A stretch of DNA of 64,000 bases from Bufo bufo (Eukaryota; Chordata; Amphibia; Anura; Bufonidae). The notes under the pieces are model-generated. The model was not told the origin of the DNA and made no database searches. It saw only the letters and a list, made by a program, of their open reading frames with translations. The stretch is taken from NCBI RefSeq assembly GCF_905171765.1, contig NC_053390.1, positions 213,161,359 to 213,225,358 of the forward strand, read 5' to 3'. Below are positions 48,728-59,343 of the stretch, piece after piece; the first letter of the stretch is position 1; the number at the start of each line of letters is the position of its first letter. A program made the translations under genes and the position numbers.

Positions 48728-48766
48728 GCTCTTCTCTACGGACTTAGGCAGAGGGTCATTTAGAAA

Positions 48767-50004
48767 ATGACAGGCAGAGGAAGAGGCAGACCGTTCCGCA
48801 GGGATGGTAGGGGTCAGGCAGATACACCAGGACGGAACCTAAGTGGGAAGTTGGAGAAGGCGCGTGCGATAACTTCAAAGGGCGCACCAGAGTTGGTTGA
48901 GTGGCTCACTCAGCCTTCCACTTCTGCACCCTCCTCATCCTCTGTATCTGCACCCTCCTTACTCTCTGCTGTGTGCACCCCCAAAAACACCACTACCACC
49001 ACCACCATAGCCCTTCCACTCGAGTCAGAGGAATTATTTTCCCATCCATTCCCAGACCTTACCGATTCGCATCCATTCTTGGCATCAGATGAGGAAGAGG
49101 AGGTAGCAACAGCCGCCACCCAGCGGTCTGACGACAGTACCCATATCAGCCCAAAGAGGGTGGTCCCCGCTGTTGCTGCCTACTCTGAGATCTCTAATGT
49201 CAGTGGTGGTGAAGGTGACGATGATAACGTGTCGATGGGCGTCACGTGGGTACCCACAAGAGAGGAAGAAAAGGGGAGTTCAGAGGGAGAGACGGAGCAG
49301 AAGATAGGGAGGAGAAGGAGGAGAAGCAGACACACAGTGCACAGGAGGCAAAAAGCAGACTGCAAATGTATCTGGAGCGAGCCATCCACCATGCATGGTC
49401 ACATCTTGCGCTCCATACATCTGACCACAGACACGTGGTCTAGCAAACACGGGCATGGAAGGTACATAACTTTTACTGCCCACTGGGTGAACCTTTTGAC
49501 GGCCGTCAAGCATGTAACCCGTGGCACCCGTGTGAATTTGGTGTTACCGCCACAGATTGCATACAGGCCTGCCTTTTCTTCTCCTCCTCCGTCTCCTCCT
49601 CGGCTGACTCCTCCTTTTCCACTGCTACCGCCTCTTCCGCTGCACCCCCCAAGCTCCCCAGAACCTATTCGACGTCCCAGGTGAGACGTTGCCATGCTGT
49701 GCTGTGGCTGTTGTGCCTGGAAACCAAGAGCCACACCGGTCCTGCACTCCTTTCAGCTCTGCGGTCAAAGGCCGATCAGTGGCTAACTCCACTCAATTTG
49801 ACAGTTGGTAAAGTGGTGTGCGACAATGGTGCCAATCTGCTGAGCGCGCTAAAACAGGGCAAAATGGCACACGTGCCGTGCATGACACACGTCCTGAACT
49901 TAGTCGTGCAGCGATTTGTTGCCAAATACCCCGGGGTCCAGGACATCTTGCAGCAGGCCAGAAGATCTTACACGGCCATGGCTCGCCTTGCTGATGTTTA
50001 GCAG
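48767..50004 (+). pseudogene. hAT transposase, N-terminal and middle part
   Basis: The first frame (48767-49684) begins 'MTGRGRGRPFRRDGRGQA', is Ser/Thr and Glu-rich, and reaches 'LTTDTWSSKHGHGRYITFTA' (about residues 218-237), a conserved hAT core motif. A frame change follows near 49550-49690, after which 'VVCDNGANLLSALKQGKMAH' and 'VPCMTHVLNLVVQRFVAKYP' (49810-49945) continue the RNase H-like core. A TAG at 49999 ends it. The Tc1-like element begins 66 bases later. Interrupted and frameshifted, so not functional. Confidence 0.75.
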
Positions 50005-50069
50005 CGACACCACTTGCCCGTCAGACGTCTGATTTGTGACTGCCCGACTTGCTGGAACTCAACCTTGTA

Positions 50070-51626
50070 CAGTCGTGGCCAAAAGTTTTGAGAATTACAT
50101 AAATATTGGAAATTGGAAAAGTTGCTGCTTAAGTTTTTATAATAGCAATTTGCATATACTCCAGAATATTATGAAGAGTGATCAGATGAATTGCATAGTC
50201 CTTCTTCGCCATGAAAATTAACTTAATCCCAAAAAAACATTTCCACTGCATTTCATTGCTGTCATTGAAGGACCTGCTGAGATCATTTCAGTAATCGTCT
50301 TGTTAACTCAGGTGAGAATGTTGATGAGCACAAGGCTGGAGATCATTATGTCAGGCTGATTGGGTTAAAATGGCAGACTTGACATGTTAAAAGGAGGGTG
50401 ATGCTTGAAATCATTGTTCTTCCATTGTTAACCATAGTGACCTGCAAAGAAACGCGTACAGCCATCATTGTGTTGCATAAAAATGGCTTCACAGGCAAGG
50501 ATATTGTGGCTACTAAGATTGCACCTCAATCAACAATTTATAGGATCATCAAGAACTTCAAGGAAAGACGTTCAATTCTTGTTAAGAAGGCTTCAGGGCG
50601 TCCAAGAAAGTCCAGCAAGCGCCAGGATCGTCTCCTAAAGAGGATTCAGCTGCGGGATCGGAGTGCCACCAGTGCAGAGCTTGCTCAGGAATAGCAGCAG
50701 GCAGGTGTGAGCGCATCTGCACGCTCAGTGAGGGAAAGACTTTTGGAAGATGGCCTGGTGTCAAGAAGGGCAGCAAAGAAGCCACTTCACTCCATAAAAA
50801 ACATCAGGGACAGATTGATCTTCTGCAGAAAGTTTGGTGAATGGACTGCTGAGGACTGGGGCAAAGTCATATTCTCAGATGAAGCCTCTTTCCGATTGTT
50901 TGGGGCATGTGGAAAAAGGCTTGTCCGGAGAAGAAAAGGTGAGCGCTACCATCAGTCCTGTGTCATGCCAACAGTAAAGCATCCTGAGACCATTCATGTG
51001 TGGGGTTGCTTCTCATCCAAGGGAGTGGGCTCACTCACAATTTTGCCCAAAAACACAGCCATGAATAAAAAATGGTACCAAAACACCCTCCAACAGCAAC
51101 TTCTTCCAACAATCCAACAACAGTTTGGTGAAGAACAATGCATTTTCCAGCACGATGGAGCACCGTGCCATAAGGCAAAAGTGATAACTAAGTGGCTCGG
51201 GGACCAAAACGTTGACATTTTGGGTCAATGGCCTGGAAACTCCCCAGATCTTAATCCCATTGAGAACTTGTGGTCAATCCTCAAGATGCGGGTGGACAAA
51301 CAAAAACCCACTAATTCTGACATACTCCAAGAAGTGATTATGAAAGAATGGGTTGCTATCAGTCAGGAATTGGCCCAGAAGTTAATTGAGAGCATGCCCA
51401 GTCGAATTGCAAAGGTCCTGAAAAAGAAGGGCCAACACTGCAAATACTGACTCTTTGCATAAATATCATGTAATTGTCGATAAAAGCCTTAGAAACGTAT
51501 GAAGTGCGTGTAATTATATTTCACTACATTACAGAAACAACTGAAACAAAGATCTAAAAGCAGTTTAGCAGCAAACTTTGTGAAAACTAATATTTGTGTC
51601 ATTCTCAAAACTTTTGGCCACGACTG
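50070..51626 (+). mobile_element. Tc1-like transposon, copy 1 (nearly intact)
   Basis: 1557 bp, flanked by TA (50068-50069, 51627-51628). Terminal inverted repeats start CAGTCGTGGCCAAAAGTTTT; the right end is the complement. It is inserted in the hAT transposase. Copy 2 of the same family is at 57812-59339. The 5' region contains more inverted words (AGAATTACATAAATATTGG). Confidence 0.95.
50398..51450 (+). pseudogene. Tc1-like transposase with one nonsense codon
   Basis: One reading frame of 351 codons broken only by a TAG at 50692-50694. Copy 2 has TGG at that codon. N-terminal part: helix-turn-helix DNA-binding region with 'GFTGKDIVATKIAPQSTIYR' and the basic 'ASGRPRKSSKRQ' (GRPR motif). 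C-terminal part: DDE catalytic core with 'VIFSDEASF' (first Asp), 'FQHDGAPCHK' (second Asp) and 'SPDLNPIENLW' (Glu, DD34E-type). The catalytic residues are intact in this copy. Stop codon aside, it is the best-preserved transposase of its family here. Confidence 0.9.
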
Positions 51627-51629
51627 TAG

Positions 51630-52761
51630 ATGCTTGATAGGTTGCTCCAGCAGAAACGTGCCGTTAACGACTACCTGTACAAACTCTGCAGCAGGACAGG
51701 TTCTGGGGAGCTTGTTTTTTTTTAACCAGGCCAGAGGCTGCTCATGCGTGACGCATGCAGACTTCTGTGGCCATTTGATGAGATCACCAATTGGTCAGTC
51801 ACAGGCAGGGCGCCATCAGTGACATCGTACCTTAAGCCTTCTTTTTGGAGCGTGCATTGCGTTGTGTCATTGATCAAGCCGTCGAGGAGCAGTAGCTGGA
51901 AGATGAGGAAGTCGCAATGCTGAATGAATTCCCAGGGGGGGCTACTCCGAGACAAGTCAGCAGGAGTCTGAGGAGGATGGTGGCTGGGGGGAGGAGGAGG
52001 AGCAAGAAGAGCAGGCTTTAAACTTTTCGGGGATCCCTGTTGTTGTCTGTGGCTTGGTTGAGGAGACCGAGGACGACATTCTCCTGGGCGATAAGTAGAA
52101 GCCAGGGCGCTCCATCACTTCCAATTTAGTGCAAATGGGGGCCTTCATGCTCTAGTGTTTGAAGAGGGACCCCCGTATAAAAAACATAAAGGTCAAGGAC
52201 CTGTACTGGGTGGCAACGTACTTAGACCCCTGGTACAAACACAAAATGGCGGACATGCTACCAGCATCACAGAGGGCTGTCAGAATGCAGAATTTCCAGG
52301 CATTGCTGCGAGAGATGCTGCATTCTGCTGTTGTGGGCACTGGCAGAGGAATTTCCACCCACAGCGAAACAGGTGCAGGTACCAATCCCACCACGCCTGC
52401 AAAAAGAGGGCGGTTTGAAGATGTGTTGGTCACTTCTGATATGAGATCATTCTTGCATCCAACCCCTCGACTGCCGCCCTCCGGATCCTGCCTCAGGGAA
52501 CGCCTAGACCGACAGGCATCCGACTACATCGGGTTAACGGCCCATGTGGACGCTCTGAGAAGCAAGGAACCCCTTGACTACTGGGTGTGCAGGCTTGACC
52601 TGTGGACAGAGCTGGCACAATTTGCCATGGAACTCTTGGCTTGCCTCTCATCGAGTGTCCTGTCCGAAAAGATGTTCAGCGCAGCGGGGGGGGAGTGTAT
52701 CGTGACCGATAAGTGCACTAGCCTAGCTCACGACAGTGTGGACTACCTCACATTTTTTTAA
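51630..52761 (+). pseudogene. hAT transposase, C-terminal part
   Basis: The frame picks up after the Tc1 insertion with 'MLDRLLQQKRAVNDYL' (about 51631 on, different frame), then has stops and shifts up to 52158. From 52159 to 52761 it is open: 'DLYWVATYLDPWYKHKM' and the C-terminal dimerisation domain 'EPLDYWVCRLDLWTELAQFA', 'LLACLSSSVLSEKMFSAAGG', 'SLAHDSVDYLTFF'. This matches the hATC region (W...LA..A...L...SS..SE..FS.AG). With the N-terminal parts at 48767-50004 it forms one decayed transposase of about 900 codons. Confidence 0.85.
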
Positions 52762-52916
52762 ATGAATGAGGCATGGATCTCGGAGGAATTCAACACCTGT
52801 GATGACCACATGTAATTGAATTTCCTCATGCCAGCCCACACATATCCGCCACCACCCAGAACAAAGAATGGTCCTTGCCTTATGTATATACAGCAGCATA
52901 AAAGGCCTTTTATGTC

Positions 52917-53190
52917 AGGTGATTGCCTAATTTTTGGGGCCTGTACTGGCCGACAGTAACATATTTATCCTGTGACCGCCTAATGCACCTCCAGCCACAG
53001 AATCCAAAGTTCTGTGCTGTCAGGTGAATGCCTATTGGCTAATATTTGGGGCCTGTACTAGCCGACAGTTACATATTTATCCTGTGACTGCCTAATGTAC
53101 ATCCAGACACAGAATCCAAAGTTCTTTGCTGTCAGGTGAATGCCTATTGCCTAATTTTTGGGGCCTGTACTAGCTGACAGTTAAGTTTTT
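52917..53190. repeat. Tandem repeat of about 115 bp
   Basis: Two and a half copies of GTCAGGTGAATGCCTATTG ... GGGGCCTGTACTAGCCGACA ... CCTGTGACCGCCTAATGCAC ... AATCCAAAGTTCTGTGCT. They lie 3' of the hAT transposase. Confidence 0.85.
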
Positions 53191-53284
53191 TATCTCTAGC
53201 CACATAATCACACCCCTGTCTCACTCCTCTGCCTCTCATTATGGTGGTGTATGAACCGCATTCACCATAAGGACCTTCTAATGT

Positions 53285-54110
53285 CACAGGGTCATGTGAC
53301 TGTGCCCCTCTCCCCGTACTGTGCCCCTCACCCCGTACTGTGCCCCCTTATACCCTGCATTGTGCCCTCTTACCACACCCTGTGCAGTGCCCCTAGTCAT
53401 TCCCTGTACTGTGCCCTCTTATACCCTTTTATCTGGTCACGGTATGGCGGTGTTATCCGGTCACTGTACAGAGGTGTTATCCGGTCAATGTATGGCGGTG
53501 GTATTCAATAACTTCATGGCCATAACTGTATCCGTTTCCCTGCCCACGCCATCTTTTTTTAGACCTGGCATGAGCGGGAAAAATATGCAGATTGCGGTGC
53601 TAAGGAGATTTGCACCACAATCTGTGTCAGAAATACGCCTAACATAGACGTATTTCTATATAATAAATGACCACCTAATTGTATTATTATTTGGGGGTAG
53701 GGCTAATATCTTCATATTATATAGATTCTAGTGTATTATACTGTGCCCTGTATTTCCCAGTAGAAAATGATCCTTGGGAAACACAGTCCTCATCCCTGAC
53801 CACCAGGACCAGTTAGCGCTCTGTCAGTACATGGCAGCCTCCCCTCTCCACCACGCTGCTCCGTTGTGTACTTGTGCTTATTCTGACACCAGGGCTGGGT
53901 TCACATCCTATTTTTGCCATCCATTTAATGTATACCAAAAATGTATGCGCTAACAGATGCCTCAGACTGAGGCCGTATAGTGGCGTCCGTTCAGTTCCAT
54001 GGTAGAATTTTTTTTTACGTTAACGTATGCATTTTTTAAATGGACTCTGCAGGATACAAAAACGTGGAGTGCTGCACATTTGTATACATCAAATCGATAA
54101 GAAGTAAAAA
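53285..54110. repeat. Reverse-oriented relative of the 30431-31662 element
   Basis: 53437-53505 is the inverted 24-bp minisatellite (GGTATGGCGGTGTTATCCGG). 53740-53880 (CCCTGTATTTCCCAGTAGA, CATGGCAGCCTCCC) matches the reverse complement of about 30790-30925. Upstream at 53285-53435 is a CTGTGCCCCTC-rich repeat. Non-coding; the element ends are unclear here. Confidence 0.6.
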
Positions 54111-54565
54111 TTTTCTAGTCTCCAGCAGGGCACATTTTTGAGAGTTTCCCTTTAAGATGCATAAAAATGGGCCGTGATTAAAATACATATTTTTTGTGGG
54201 AATTTTTGACAATGATCCCCCTCTGGTATGTCACTGTCCATGTTGTGGGACTATTTGTGTACTTCTAGTAAGTGTTTGCTGGCTGCAAATATAAGAGTGT
54301 ACTAGTGTTCAGCGGCTCACCCCACCTTCTCCCCAAGGAACCGGTGCTCACTCCACAGATTCACCCAAATCCGAATCAGAAAATGTAAAGTAAATAAATT
54401 GTTGGAGGGCACTCAATTACCCGAAAACATCCAATATAGGGTGTAAATAACCTAATTTAATACACATAAAATGCTCACATAAAAAGCTCACATAAAATAC
54501 ACACATAAAACAATGCTGTTGCACCTGTTGGACCCTATTAGAATGTTACAAAAACACAAATAGCC

Positions 54566-55436
54566 GCCCGATCCCGATATGGGCAGTCCGAATCCAGCTG
54601 CAGTGTTATATCAGGATGTGCGATCCTATTTGGCCGAATATAGGACCGCACTCAATCGCCGTGTGTGGCGTATAAACGTGATGCAAATCTCATATGTTGG
54701 TACATCAATACAGCCCCGTGGGGCAAAGTACGTTACCCCTCTTGTGTACCTGGAGGGAGATCCTTGGTAAGCCACTTAGACTCACATCGGCGTCCCGTGT
54801 GGTCTCAAGGTCTCAGACGCGCGTCCCACGTGACCTGGCTGCGCCCCACGTGATCCACGCGGCTCTTTGAAAGGCTGGTACGTGAATTAGGTCCTAAAGT
54901 CCGGACTGTGTGCTTGTATTCGCACAAAAGTTCACTCAGCGGGGGGCTGCCTTTCAATCTCGGCACCTCGGGGATCAAGCCCCTTCCTCAGCGGTAAATG
55001 TCTCCTGAGTTTTTTCGTTGAAGTCCCGAGGTGCCGAGATTGAAAGGCAGCCCCCCGGACCCCCGCTGAGTGAACTTTTGTGCGAATACAAGCAGTCCGG
55101 ACTTTAGGACCTAACTCACGTACCAGCCTTTCAAAGAGCCGCGTGGATCACGTGGGGCGCAACCAGGTCACGTGGGACGCTGCGTCTGAGACCTTGAGAC
55201 CACAGGGGACACCGATGTGAGTCTAAGTGGCTGACTAAGGATCTCCCTCCAGTGACACAAGAGGGGTAACGTACTTTGCCCCACGGGCTGTATTGATGTA
55301 CCAACATATGAGATTTGCATCACGTTTATACGCCACACACGGCGATTGAGTGCGGTCCTATATTCGGCCAAATAGGATCGCACATCTTGATATAACACTG
55401 CAGCTGGATTCGGACTGCCCATATCGGGATCGGCTG
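54566..55436. repeat. Foldback element with arms of about 400 bp
   Basis: Left arm starts CGATCCCGATATGGGCAGTC and runs through CGGCACCTCGGGGATC. A short loop region holds AAGCCCCTTCCTCAGCGG and CTCCTGAGTTTTTTCGTTG. The right arm is the inverse and ends ACTGCCCATATCGGGATCG. Arms are highly similar. It is inside the hAT element. Both arms encode the same short frame ('GSPNPAAVLYQDVRSYLAEY'), a consequence of symmetry. Confidence 0.95.
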
Positions 55437-55585
55437 CAAATATGACCTGAAGGTTTTTGAGGTTCACCTGCCATTAAAGTGAATGGGGCCCGCCACGAAC
55501 GTGCGGTTCGCAAACATTTGATCAAGAATACGCGTTCGCTTTCGCAAATCGTCCCGTCCGATATTTGTTCATCACTACCTGGCAC

Positions 55586-55745
55586 TCTTCTAATCAAACG
55601 ATCTATTCATGCCGAGTTTCGCCTCTGTGCACCTCTTCCTCATTCCTGTTCCTCATTCTTCTCCCAACCAGCGGGACACACAACGTTGAAAAGTGCTGAC
55701 ATCTCGACCGAAGCACGTAGTGATCTGCTGAAGTGATTAACCAAG
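55586..55745 (-). pseudogene. Tc1-like transposase, N-terminal part
   Basis: Minus-strand 'CFGRDVSTFQRCVSRWLGEE' and 'RCTEAKLGMNRSFD' are the helix-turn-helix part of a Tc1-like transposase. The continuation is at 47163-46605, beyond the hAT insertion. The reading frame has stops. The CCTGGCAC that straddles the hAT is the duplicated target within this gene. Confidence 0.7.
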
Positions 55746-56129
55746 GTCTCTCAGTTCAAGGATTCTGTCTCTTTCAGTCAAGCTTGTTGTCAGTGAATGT
55801 AAACAACTCCTAGGATATATTCAAACAACATTTTTGTTGCATATTTTCATCGCTGTAATGCACATAGTCATATACTACAAAAAATAATAATAATGAATAG
55901 AACAAAAACTAGTGGAAGAAAAAGATGGGACGGTTGCCGCAAAGATAAGAGGTCTTCTGAAATCCACTCTGCTTTAAAAAAAATCTGTAATTTTAATATT
56001 CTAGTTCAACTACTTCTAGTTAACTACAAAGATATATGAAATCTCATAAAAACAGAAGGGTGACTCTTTACCCATGGTCGAGGAGTGGGTAAAACTGCAT
56101 TGGCAACAACATGTAATTTTACTTTGTAT
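55746..56129. other. Spacer, no gene seen
   Basis: AT-rich; includes poly-A runs. May contain the end of the Tc1-like element, whose terminal repeat I could not fix. Confidence 0.4.
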
Positions 56130-56325
56130 TTTAGAAGCGGTTGGGAGTTTTACAGATGAAACAAGTGTATTTAATATAGCATGGGTTTCCACGGCCGATC
56201 AGCTGCATGCATGCCGTGGTGTAAAGCACACCGTCACTGGACTCTGGAGCAGGGGAAATGTGTTCTGTGCAGTGAAGAATCACGCTTCTCATCTTGTGAG
56301 GTGGCTTGCAGCATAATTCTATCTA
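56130..56325 (+). pseudogene. Small remnant of a different Tc1-like transposase
   Basis: One frame reads 'MGFHGRSAACMPWCKAHRHW' and 'TLEQGKCVLCSEESRFS'. The matching motif in active Tc1-like proteins is 'W..WC..H..WTLEQW..VLWSDESRFS'. The catalytic Asp is changed to Glu (SEES) and flanking regions are absent. Ends not found. Inactive. Confidence 0.7.
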
Positions 56326-57229
56326 TCAGACTGGTTCCTACACTGTCAATACTGTATACATATTTTCAGAAATGTTATAACTATGTCATTTGATATTGTT
56401 TTATTGCCAATTTGTTTGTTGACTCATGTCTTTATAGTATCTCATCTCAATATAGTGTCAATATCAGTTTTTGTCCCAATTTATGCCTTGAGGGCCTACT
56501 TACCTCAACAAGCATGTGAATTATGTTGTGGAAAGCCAACAGATTTTCACCCTTTGCATTGCGACCATGGATGTGTGAAAAAAATATGTAATATTTAAAT
56601 GATGACATCTCTTTTTTGGCACCACACATAGGTCCCTATTCACCTAGAATGTGCCATTAGTGTTTTCCCTCAATGTGTACCCTCAATCTAGGGCTCTGAT
56701 GTGATGTCAACAGGGCGTGCATATGTGATATGTGTGCCAGGTCTGCTTTCGGTCCCAGCCCATGTCTGTCTGTGTATTCCTGCCACTAACCCGGAATACG
56801 CGCCAATAACCTCTTCCAGCATTAAGACGTAATCGTATTTCCATTTTAACAATGAGTTCCTGTAAATGGACATATAGTTACCGTATATCGTTTAGATGCA
56901 TGGGCACAGAAACTGTGCTATATGGCAAATATCCCAATGCCATAATTTTTTAAAATCTAATCGTAAAATTATTAAAAATGACAAATGAGATTGGCTCCAA
57001 AAATACATAGCACACCTCTCAGTGCCGAGAGCTTTGAAATGCAGTTTGAACAGAGTCTGTACGTTAAGTGGTTTGGACACAAATACAATATAAGAAGATG
57101 AGGAATAACAATATACGGTAGTGCCTGTTCAAGCATTATCATTAAATGTGTTGAATCAGGTTTATTGGGAAAAAAGTGTGGCAGTCAGGGATCATGACAG
57201 TGCTCCCATCACTGCCATCTTAGAACTCT
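56326..57229. other. Spacer, no gene recognised
   Basis: Mostly unique-looking sequence with short frames of 60-71 codons, none with recognisable motifs. Confidence 0.4.
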
Positions 57230-57700
57230 TAGGCCCCTTGTAGACGAGCGTGTCCGGATTAGGTCCGGATGCGTTCAGTGAAAACTGCGCGATTTCGCAA
57301 GCAAGTCCATTCAGTTTTGTTTGCGATCGCGTTTAGTTGTTATCGCGTTGCGATAATGCGATTTACTGCTTTTTGCACGCGTGTGATAAAAAATGGAATG
57401 TTTACAAGCAACATCTCTTAGCAACCATCTGTAAAAAAAAAAGGCATCGCATCCGCATTTGCTTGCGGATGCGATTTTCACGCAGCTCCATTCACTTCTA
57501 TGGGGCCAGCATTGCGTGAAAATCGCAGAATATAGAACATGCTGCGATTTTCACACAACGCACAAGTGATGCGTAAAAAACCAAAACACATGTACACAGC
57601 CCTATTTAAATGAATGGGTCCGGATTCCGTGCGGGCGCAATGCGTTTGCATCACGCATTGCACCCGTGCGGAATACTCACTCGTGTGAAAGGGGTTTTAG
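57230..57700. repeat. Palindromic MITE
   Basis: Ends AGGCCCCTTGTAGACGAGCG and CTCGTGTGAAAGGGGTTTTAG. Inner arms GGTCCGGATGCGTTCAGTG / TGAATGGGTCCGGATTCCG, with GCGATTTTCACGCAGCTCC. Related to 18389-19341. Non-coding. Confidence 0.7.
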
Positions 57701-57811
57701 AGGCAGGACCTAATACATGCCTGTTTGTATTTCTAAACAGGCATAATACACTGAAATACCTAAGTACTGCAGTCTATTATACTAGTGATCAAGACAACTA
57801 GTGCTGAATTA

Positions 57812-59339
57812 CAGTCGTGGCCAAAAGTTTTGAGAATTACATAAATATTGGAAATTGGAAAAGTTGCTGCTTAAGTTTTTATAATAGCAATTTGCATATA
57901 CTCCAGAATGTTATGAAGAGTGATCAGATGAATTGCATAGTCCTTCTTTGCCATGAAAATTAACTTAATCCCAAAAAAACCTTTCCACTGCATTTCATTG
58001 CTGTCATTAAAGGACCTGCTGAGATCATTTCAGTAATCGTCTTGTTAACTCAGGTGAGAATGTTGACGAGCACAAGGCTGGAGATCATTATGTCAGGCTG
58101 ATTGGGTTAAAATGGCAGACTTGACATGTTAAAAGGAGGGTGATGCTTAAAATCATTGTTCTTCCATTGTTAACCATGGTGACCTGCAAAGAAACGCGTG
58201 TAGCCATCATTGCGTTGCATAAAAATGGCTTCACAGGCAAGGATATTGTGGCTACTAAGATTGCACCTCAATCAACAATTTATAGGATCATCAAGAACTT
58301 CAAGGAAAGACGTTCAATTCTTGTTAAGAAGGCATCAGGGCGTCCAAGAAAGTCCAGCAAGCGCCAGGATCGTCTCCTAAAGAGGATTTAGCTGCGGGAT
58401 CGGAGTGCCACCAGTGCAGAGCTTGCTCAGGAATGGCAGCAGGCAGGTGTGAGCGCATCTGGAAGATGGCCTGGTGTCAAGAAGGGCAGCAAAGAAGCCA
58501 CTTCTCTCCAAAAAACATCAGATACAGATTGATCTTCTGCAGAAAGTATGGTGAATGGACTGCTGAGGACTCATCGGAGTCATATTCTCCGATGAAGCCT
58601 CTTTCCGATTGTTTGGGGCATCTGGAAAAAGACTTGTCTGGAGAAGAAAAGGTGAGTGCTACCATCAGTCCTGTGTCATGCCAACAGTAAAGCATCCTGA
58701 GACCATTCATGTGTGGGGTTGCTTCTCATCCAAGGGAGTGGGCTCACTCACAATTTTGCCCCAAAACACAGCCATTAATAAAGAATGGTACCAAAACACC
58801 CTCCAACAGCAACTTCTTCCAACAATCCAACAACAGTTTGGTGAAGAACAATGCATTTTCCAGCACGATGGAGCACCGTGCCATAAGGCAAAAGTGATAA
58901 CTAAGTGGCTCGGGGAACAAAACGTTGACATTTTGGGTCCATGACCTGGAAACTCCCCAGATCTTAATCCCATTGAGAACTTGTGGTCAATCCTCAAGAG
59001 GCGGGTGGACAAACAAAAACCCACTAATTCTGACAAACTCCAAGAAGTGATTATGAAAGAATGGGTTGCTATCAGTCAGGAATTGGCCCAGAAGTTGATT
59101 GAGAGCATGCCCAATCGAATTGCAGAGGTCCTGAAAAAGAAGGGCCAACACTGCAAATATTGACTCTTTGCATAAATGTCATGTAATTGTCGATAAAAGC
59201 CTTTGAAACGTATGAAGTGCGTGTAATTATATTTCACTACATCACAGAATCAACTGAAACAAAGATCTAAAAGCAGTTTAGCAGCAAACTTTGTGAAAAC
59301 TAATATTTGTGTCATTCTCAAAACTTTTGGCCACGACTG
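57812..59339 (+). mobile_element. Tc1-like transposon, copy 2 (degenerate)
   Basis: 1528 bp with the same ends as copy 1 (CAGTCGTGGCCAAAAGTTTT and complement), flanked by TA at 57810-57811 and 59340-59341. The transposase has a CAG-to-TAG change near 58389, a loss of about 21 bases near 58462 compared with copy 1, altered bases near 58570-58590 and a TGG-to-TGA change near 58942. Confidence 0.95.
58140..59163 (+). pseudogene. Tc1-like transposase, copy 2, several breaks
   Basis: Open blocks at 58140-58391, 58609-58944 and 58981-59163. The DNA-binding part and the parts with 'FQHDGAPCHK' and 'RRVDKQKPTN' are readable. The first catalytic Asp region (58575-58600) is disturbed by indels. More damaged than copy 1, hence older or less constrained. 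Confidence 0.9.
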
Positions 59340-59343
59340 TACA

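Larger units (their letters stand above)
47172..55577. mobile_element. hAT transposon, 8.4 kb with nested insertions
   Basis: Left end TAGAGATGGCC, right end GAACAAATATCGGACGGGAC read inverted (TAGTGATGAAC). Perfect 8-bp target duplication CCTGGCAC at 47164-47171 and 55578-55585. It encodes a broken hAT transposase on the plus strand (48767-52761) and has received a solo LTR, a Tc1-like element, a foldback and other repeats. Subterminal CGAAC/GTTCG words (for example CGAACTTTGCTCGTTCGCG and GAACGTGCGGTTCG) are on both sides. Confidence 0.8.

Noticed and set aside
54579..55467. Two similar short frames (GSPNPAAVLYQDVRSYLAEY) on opposite strands, read as a duplicated gene
   Set aside because: They are the two arms of a foldback palindrome; the duplication follows from symmetry.
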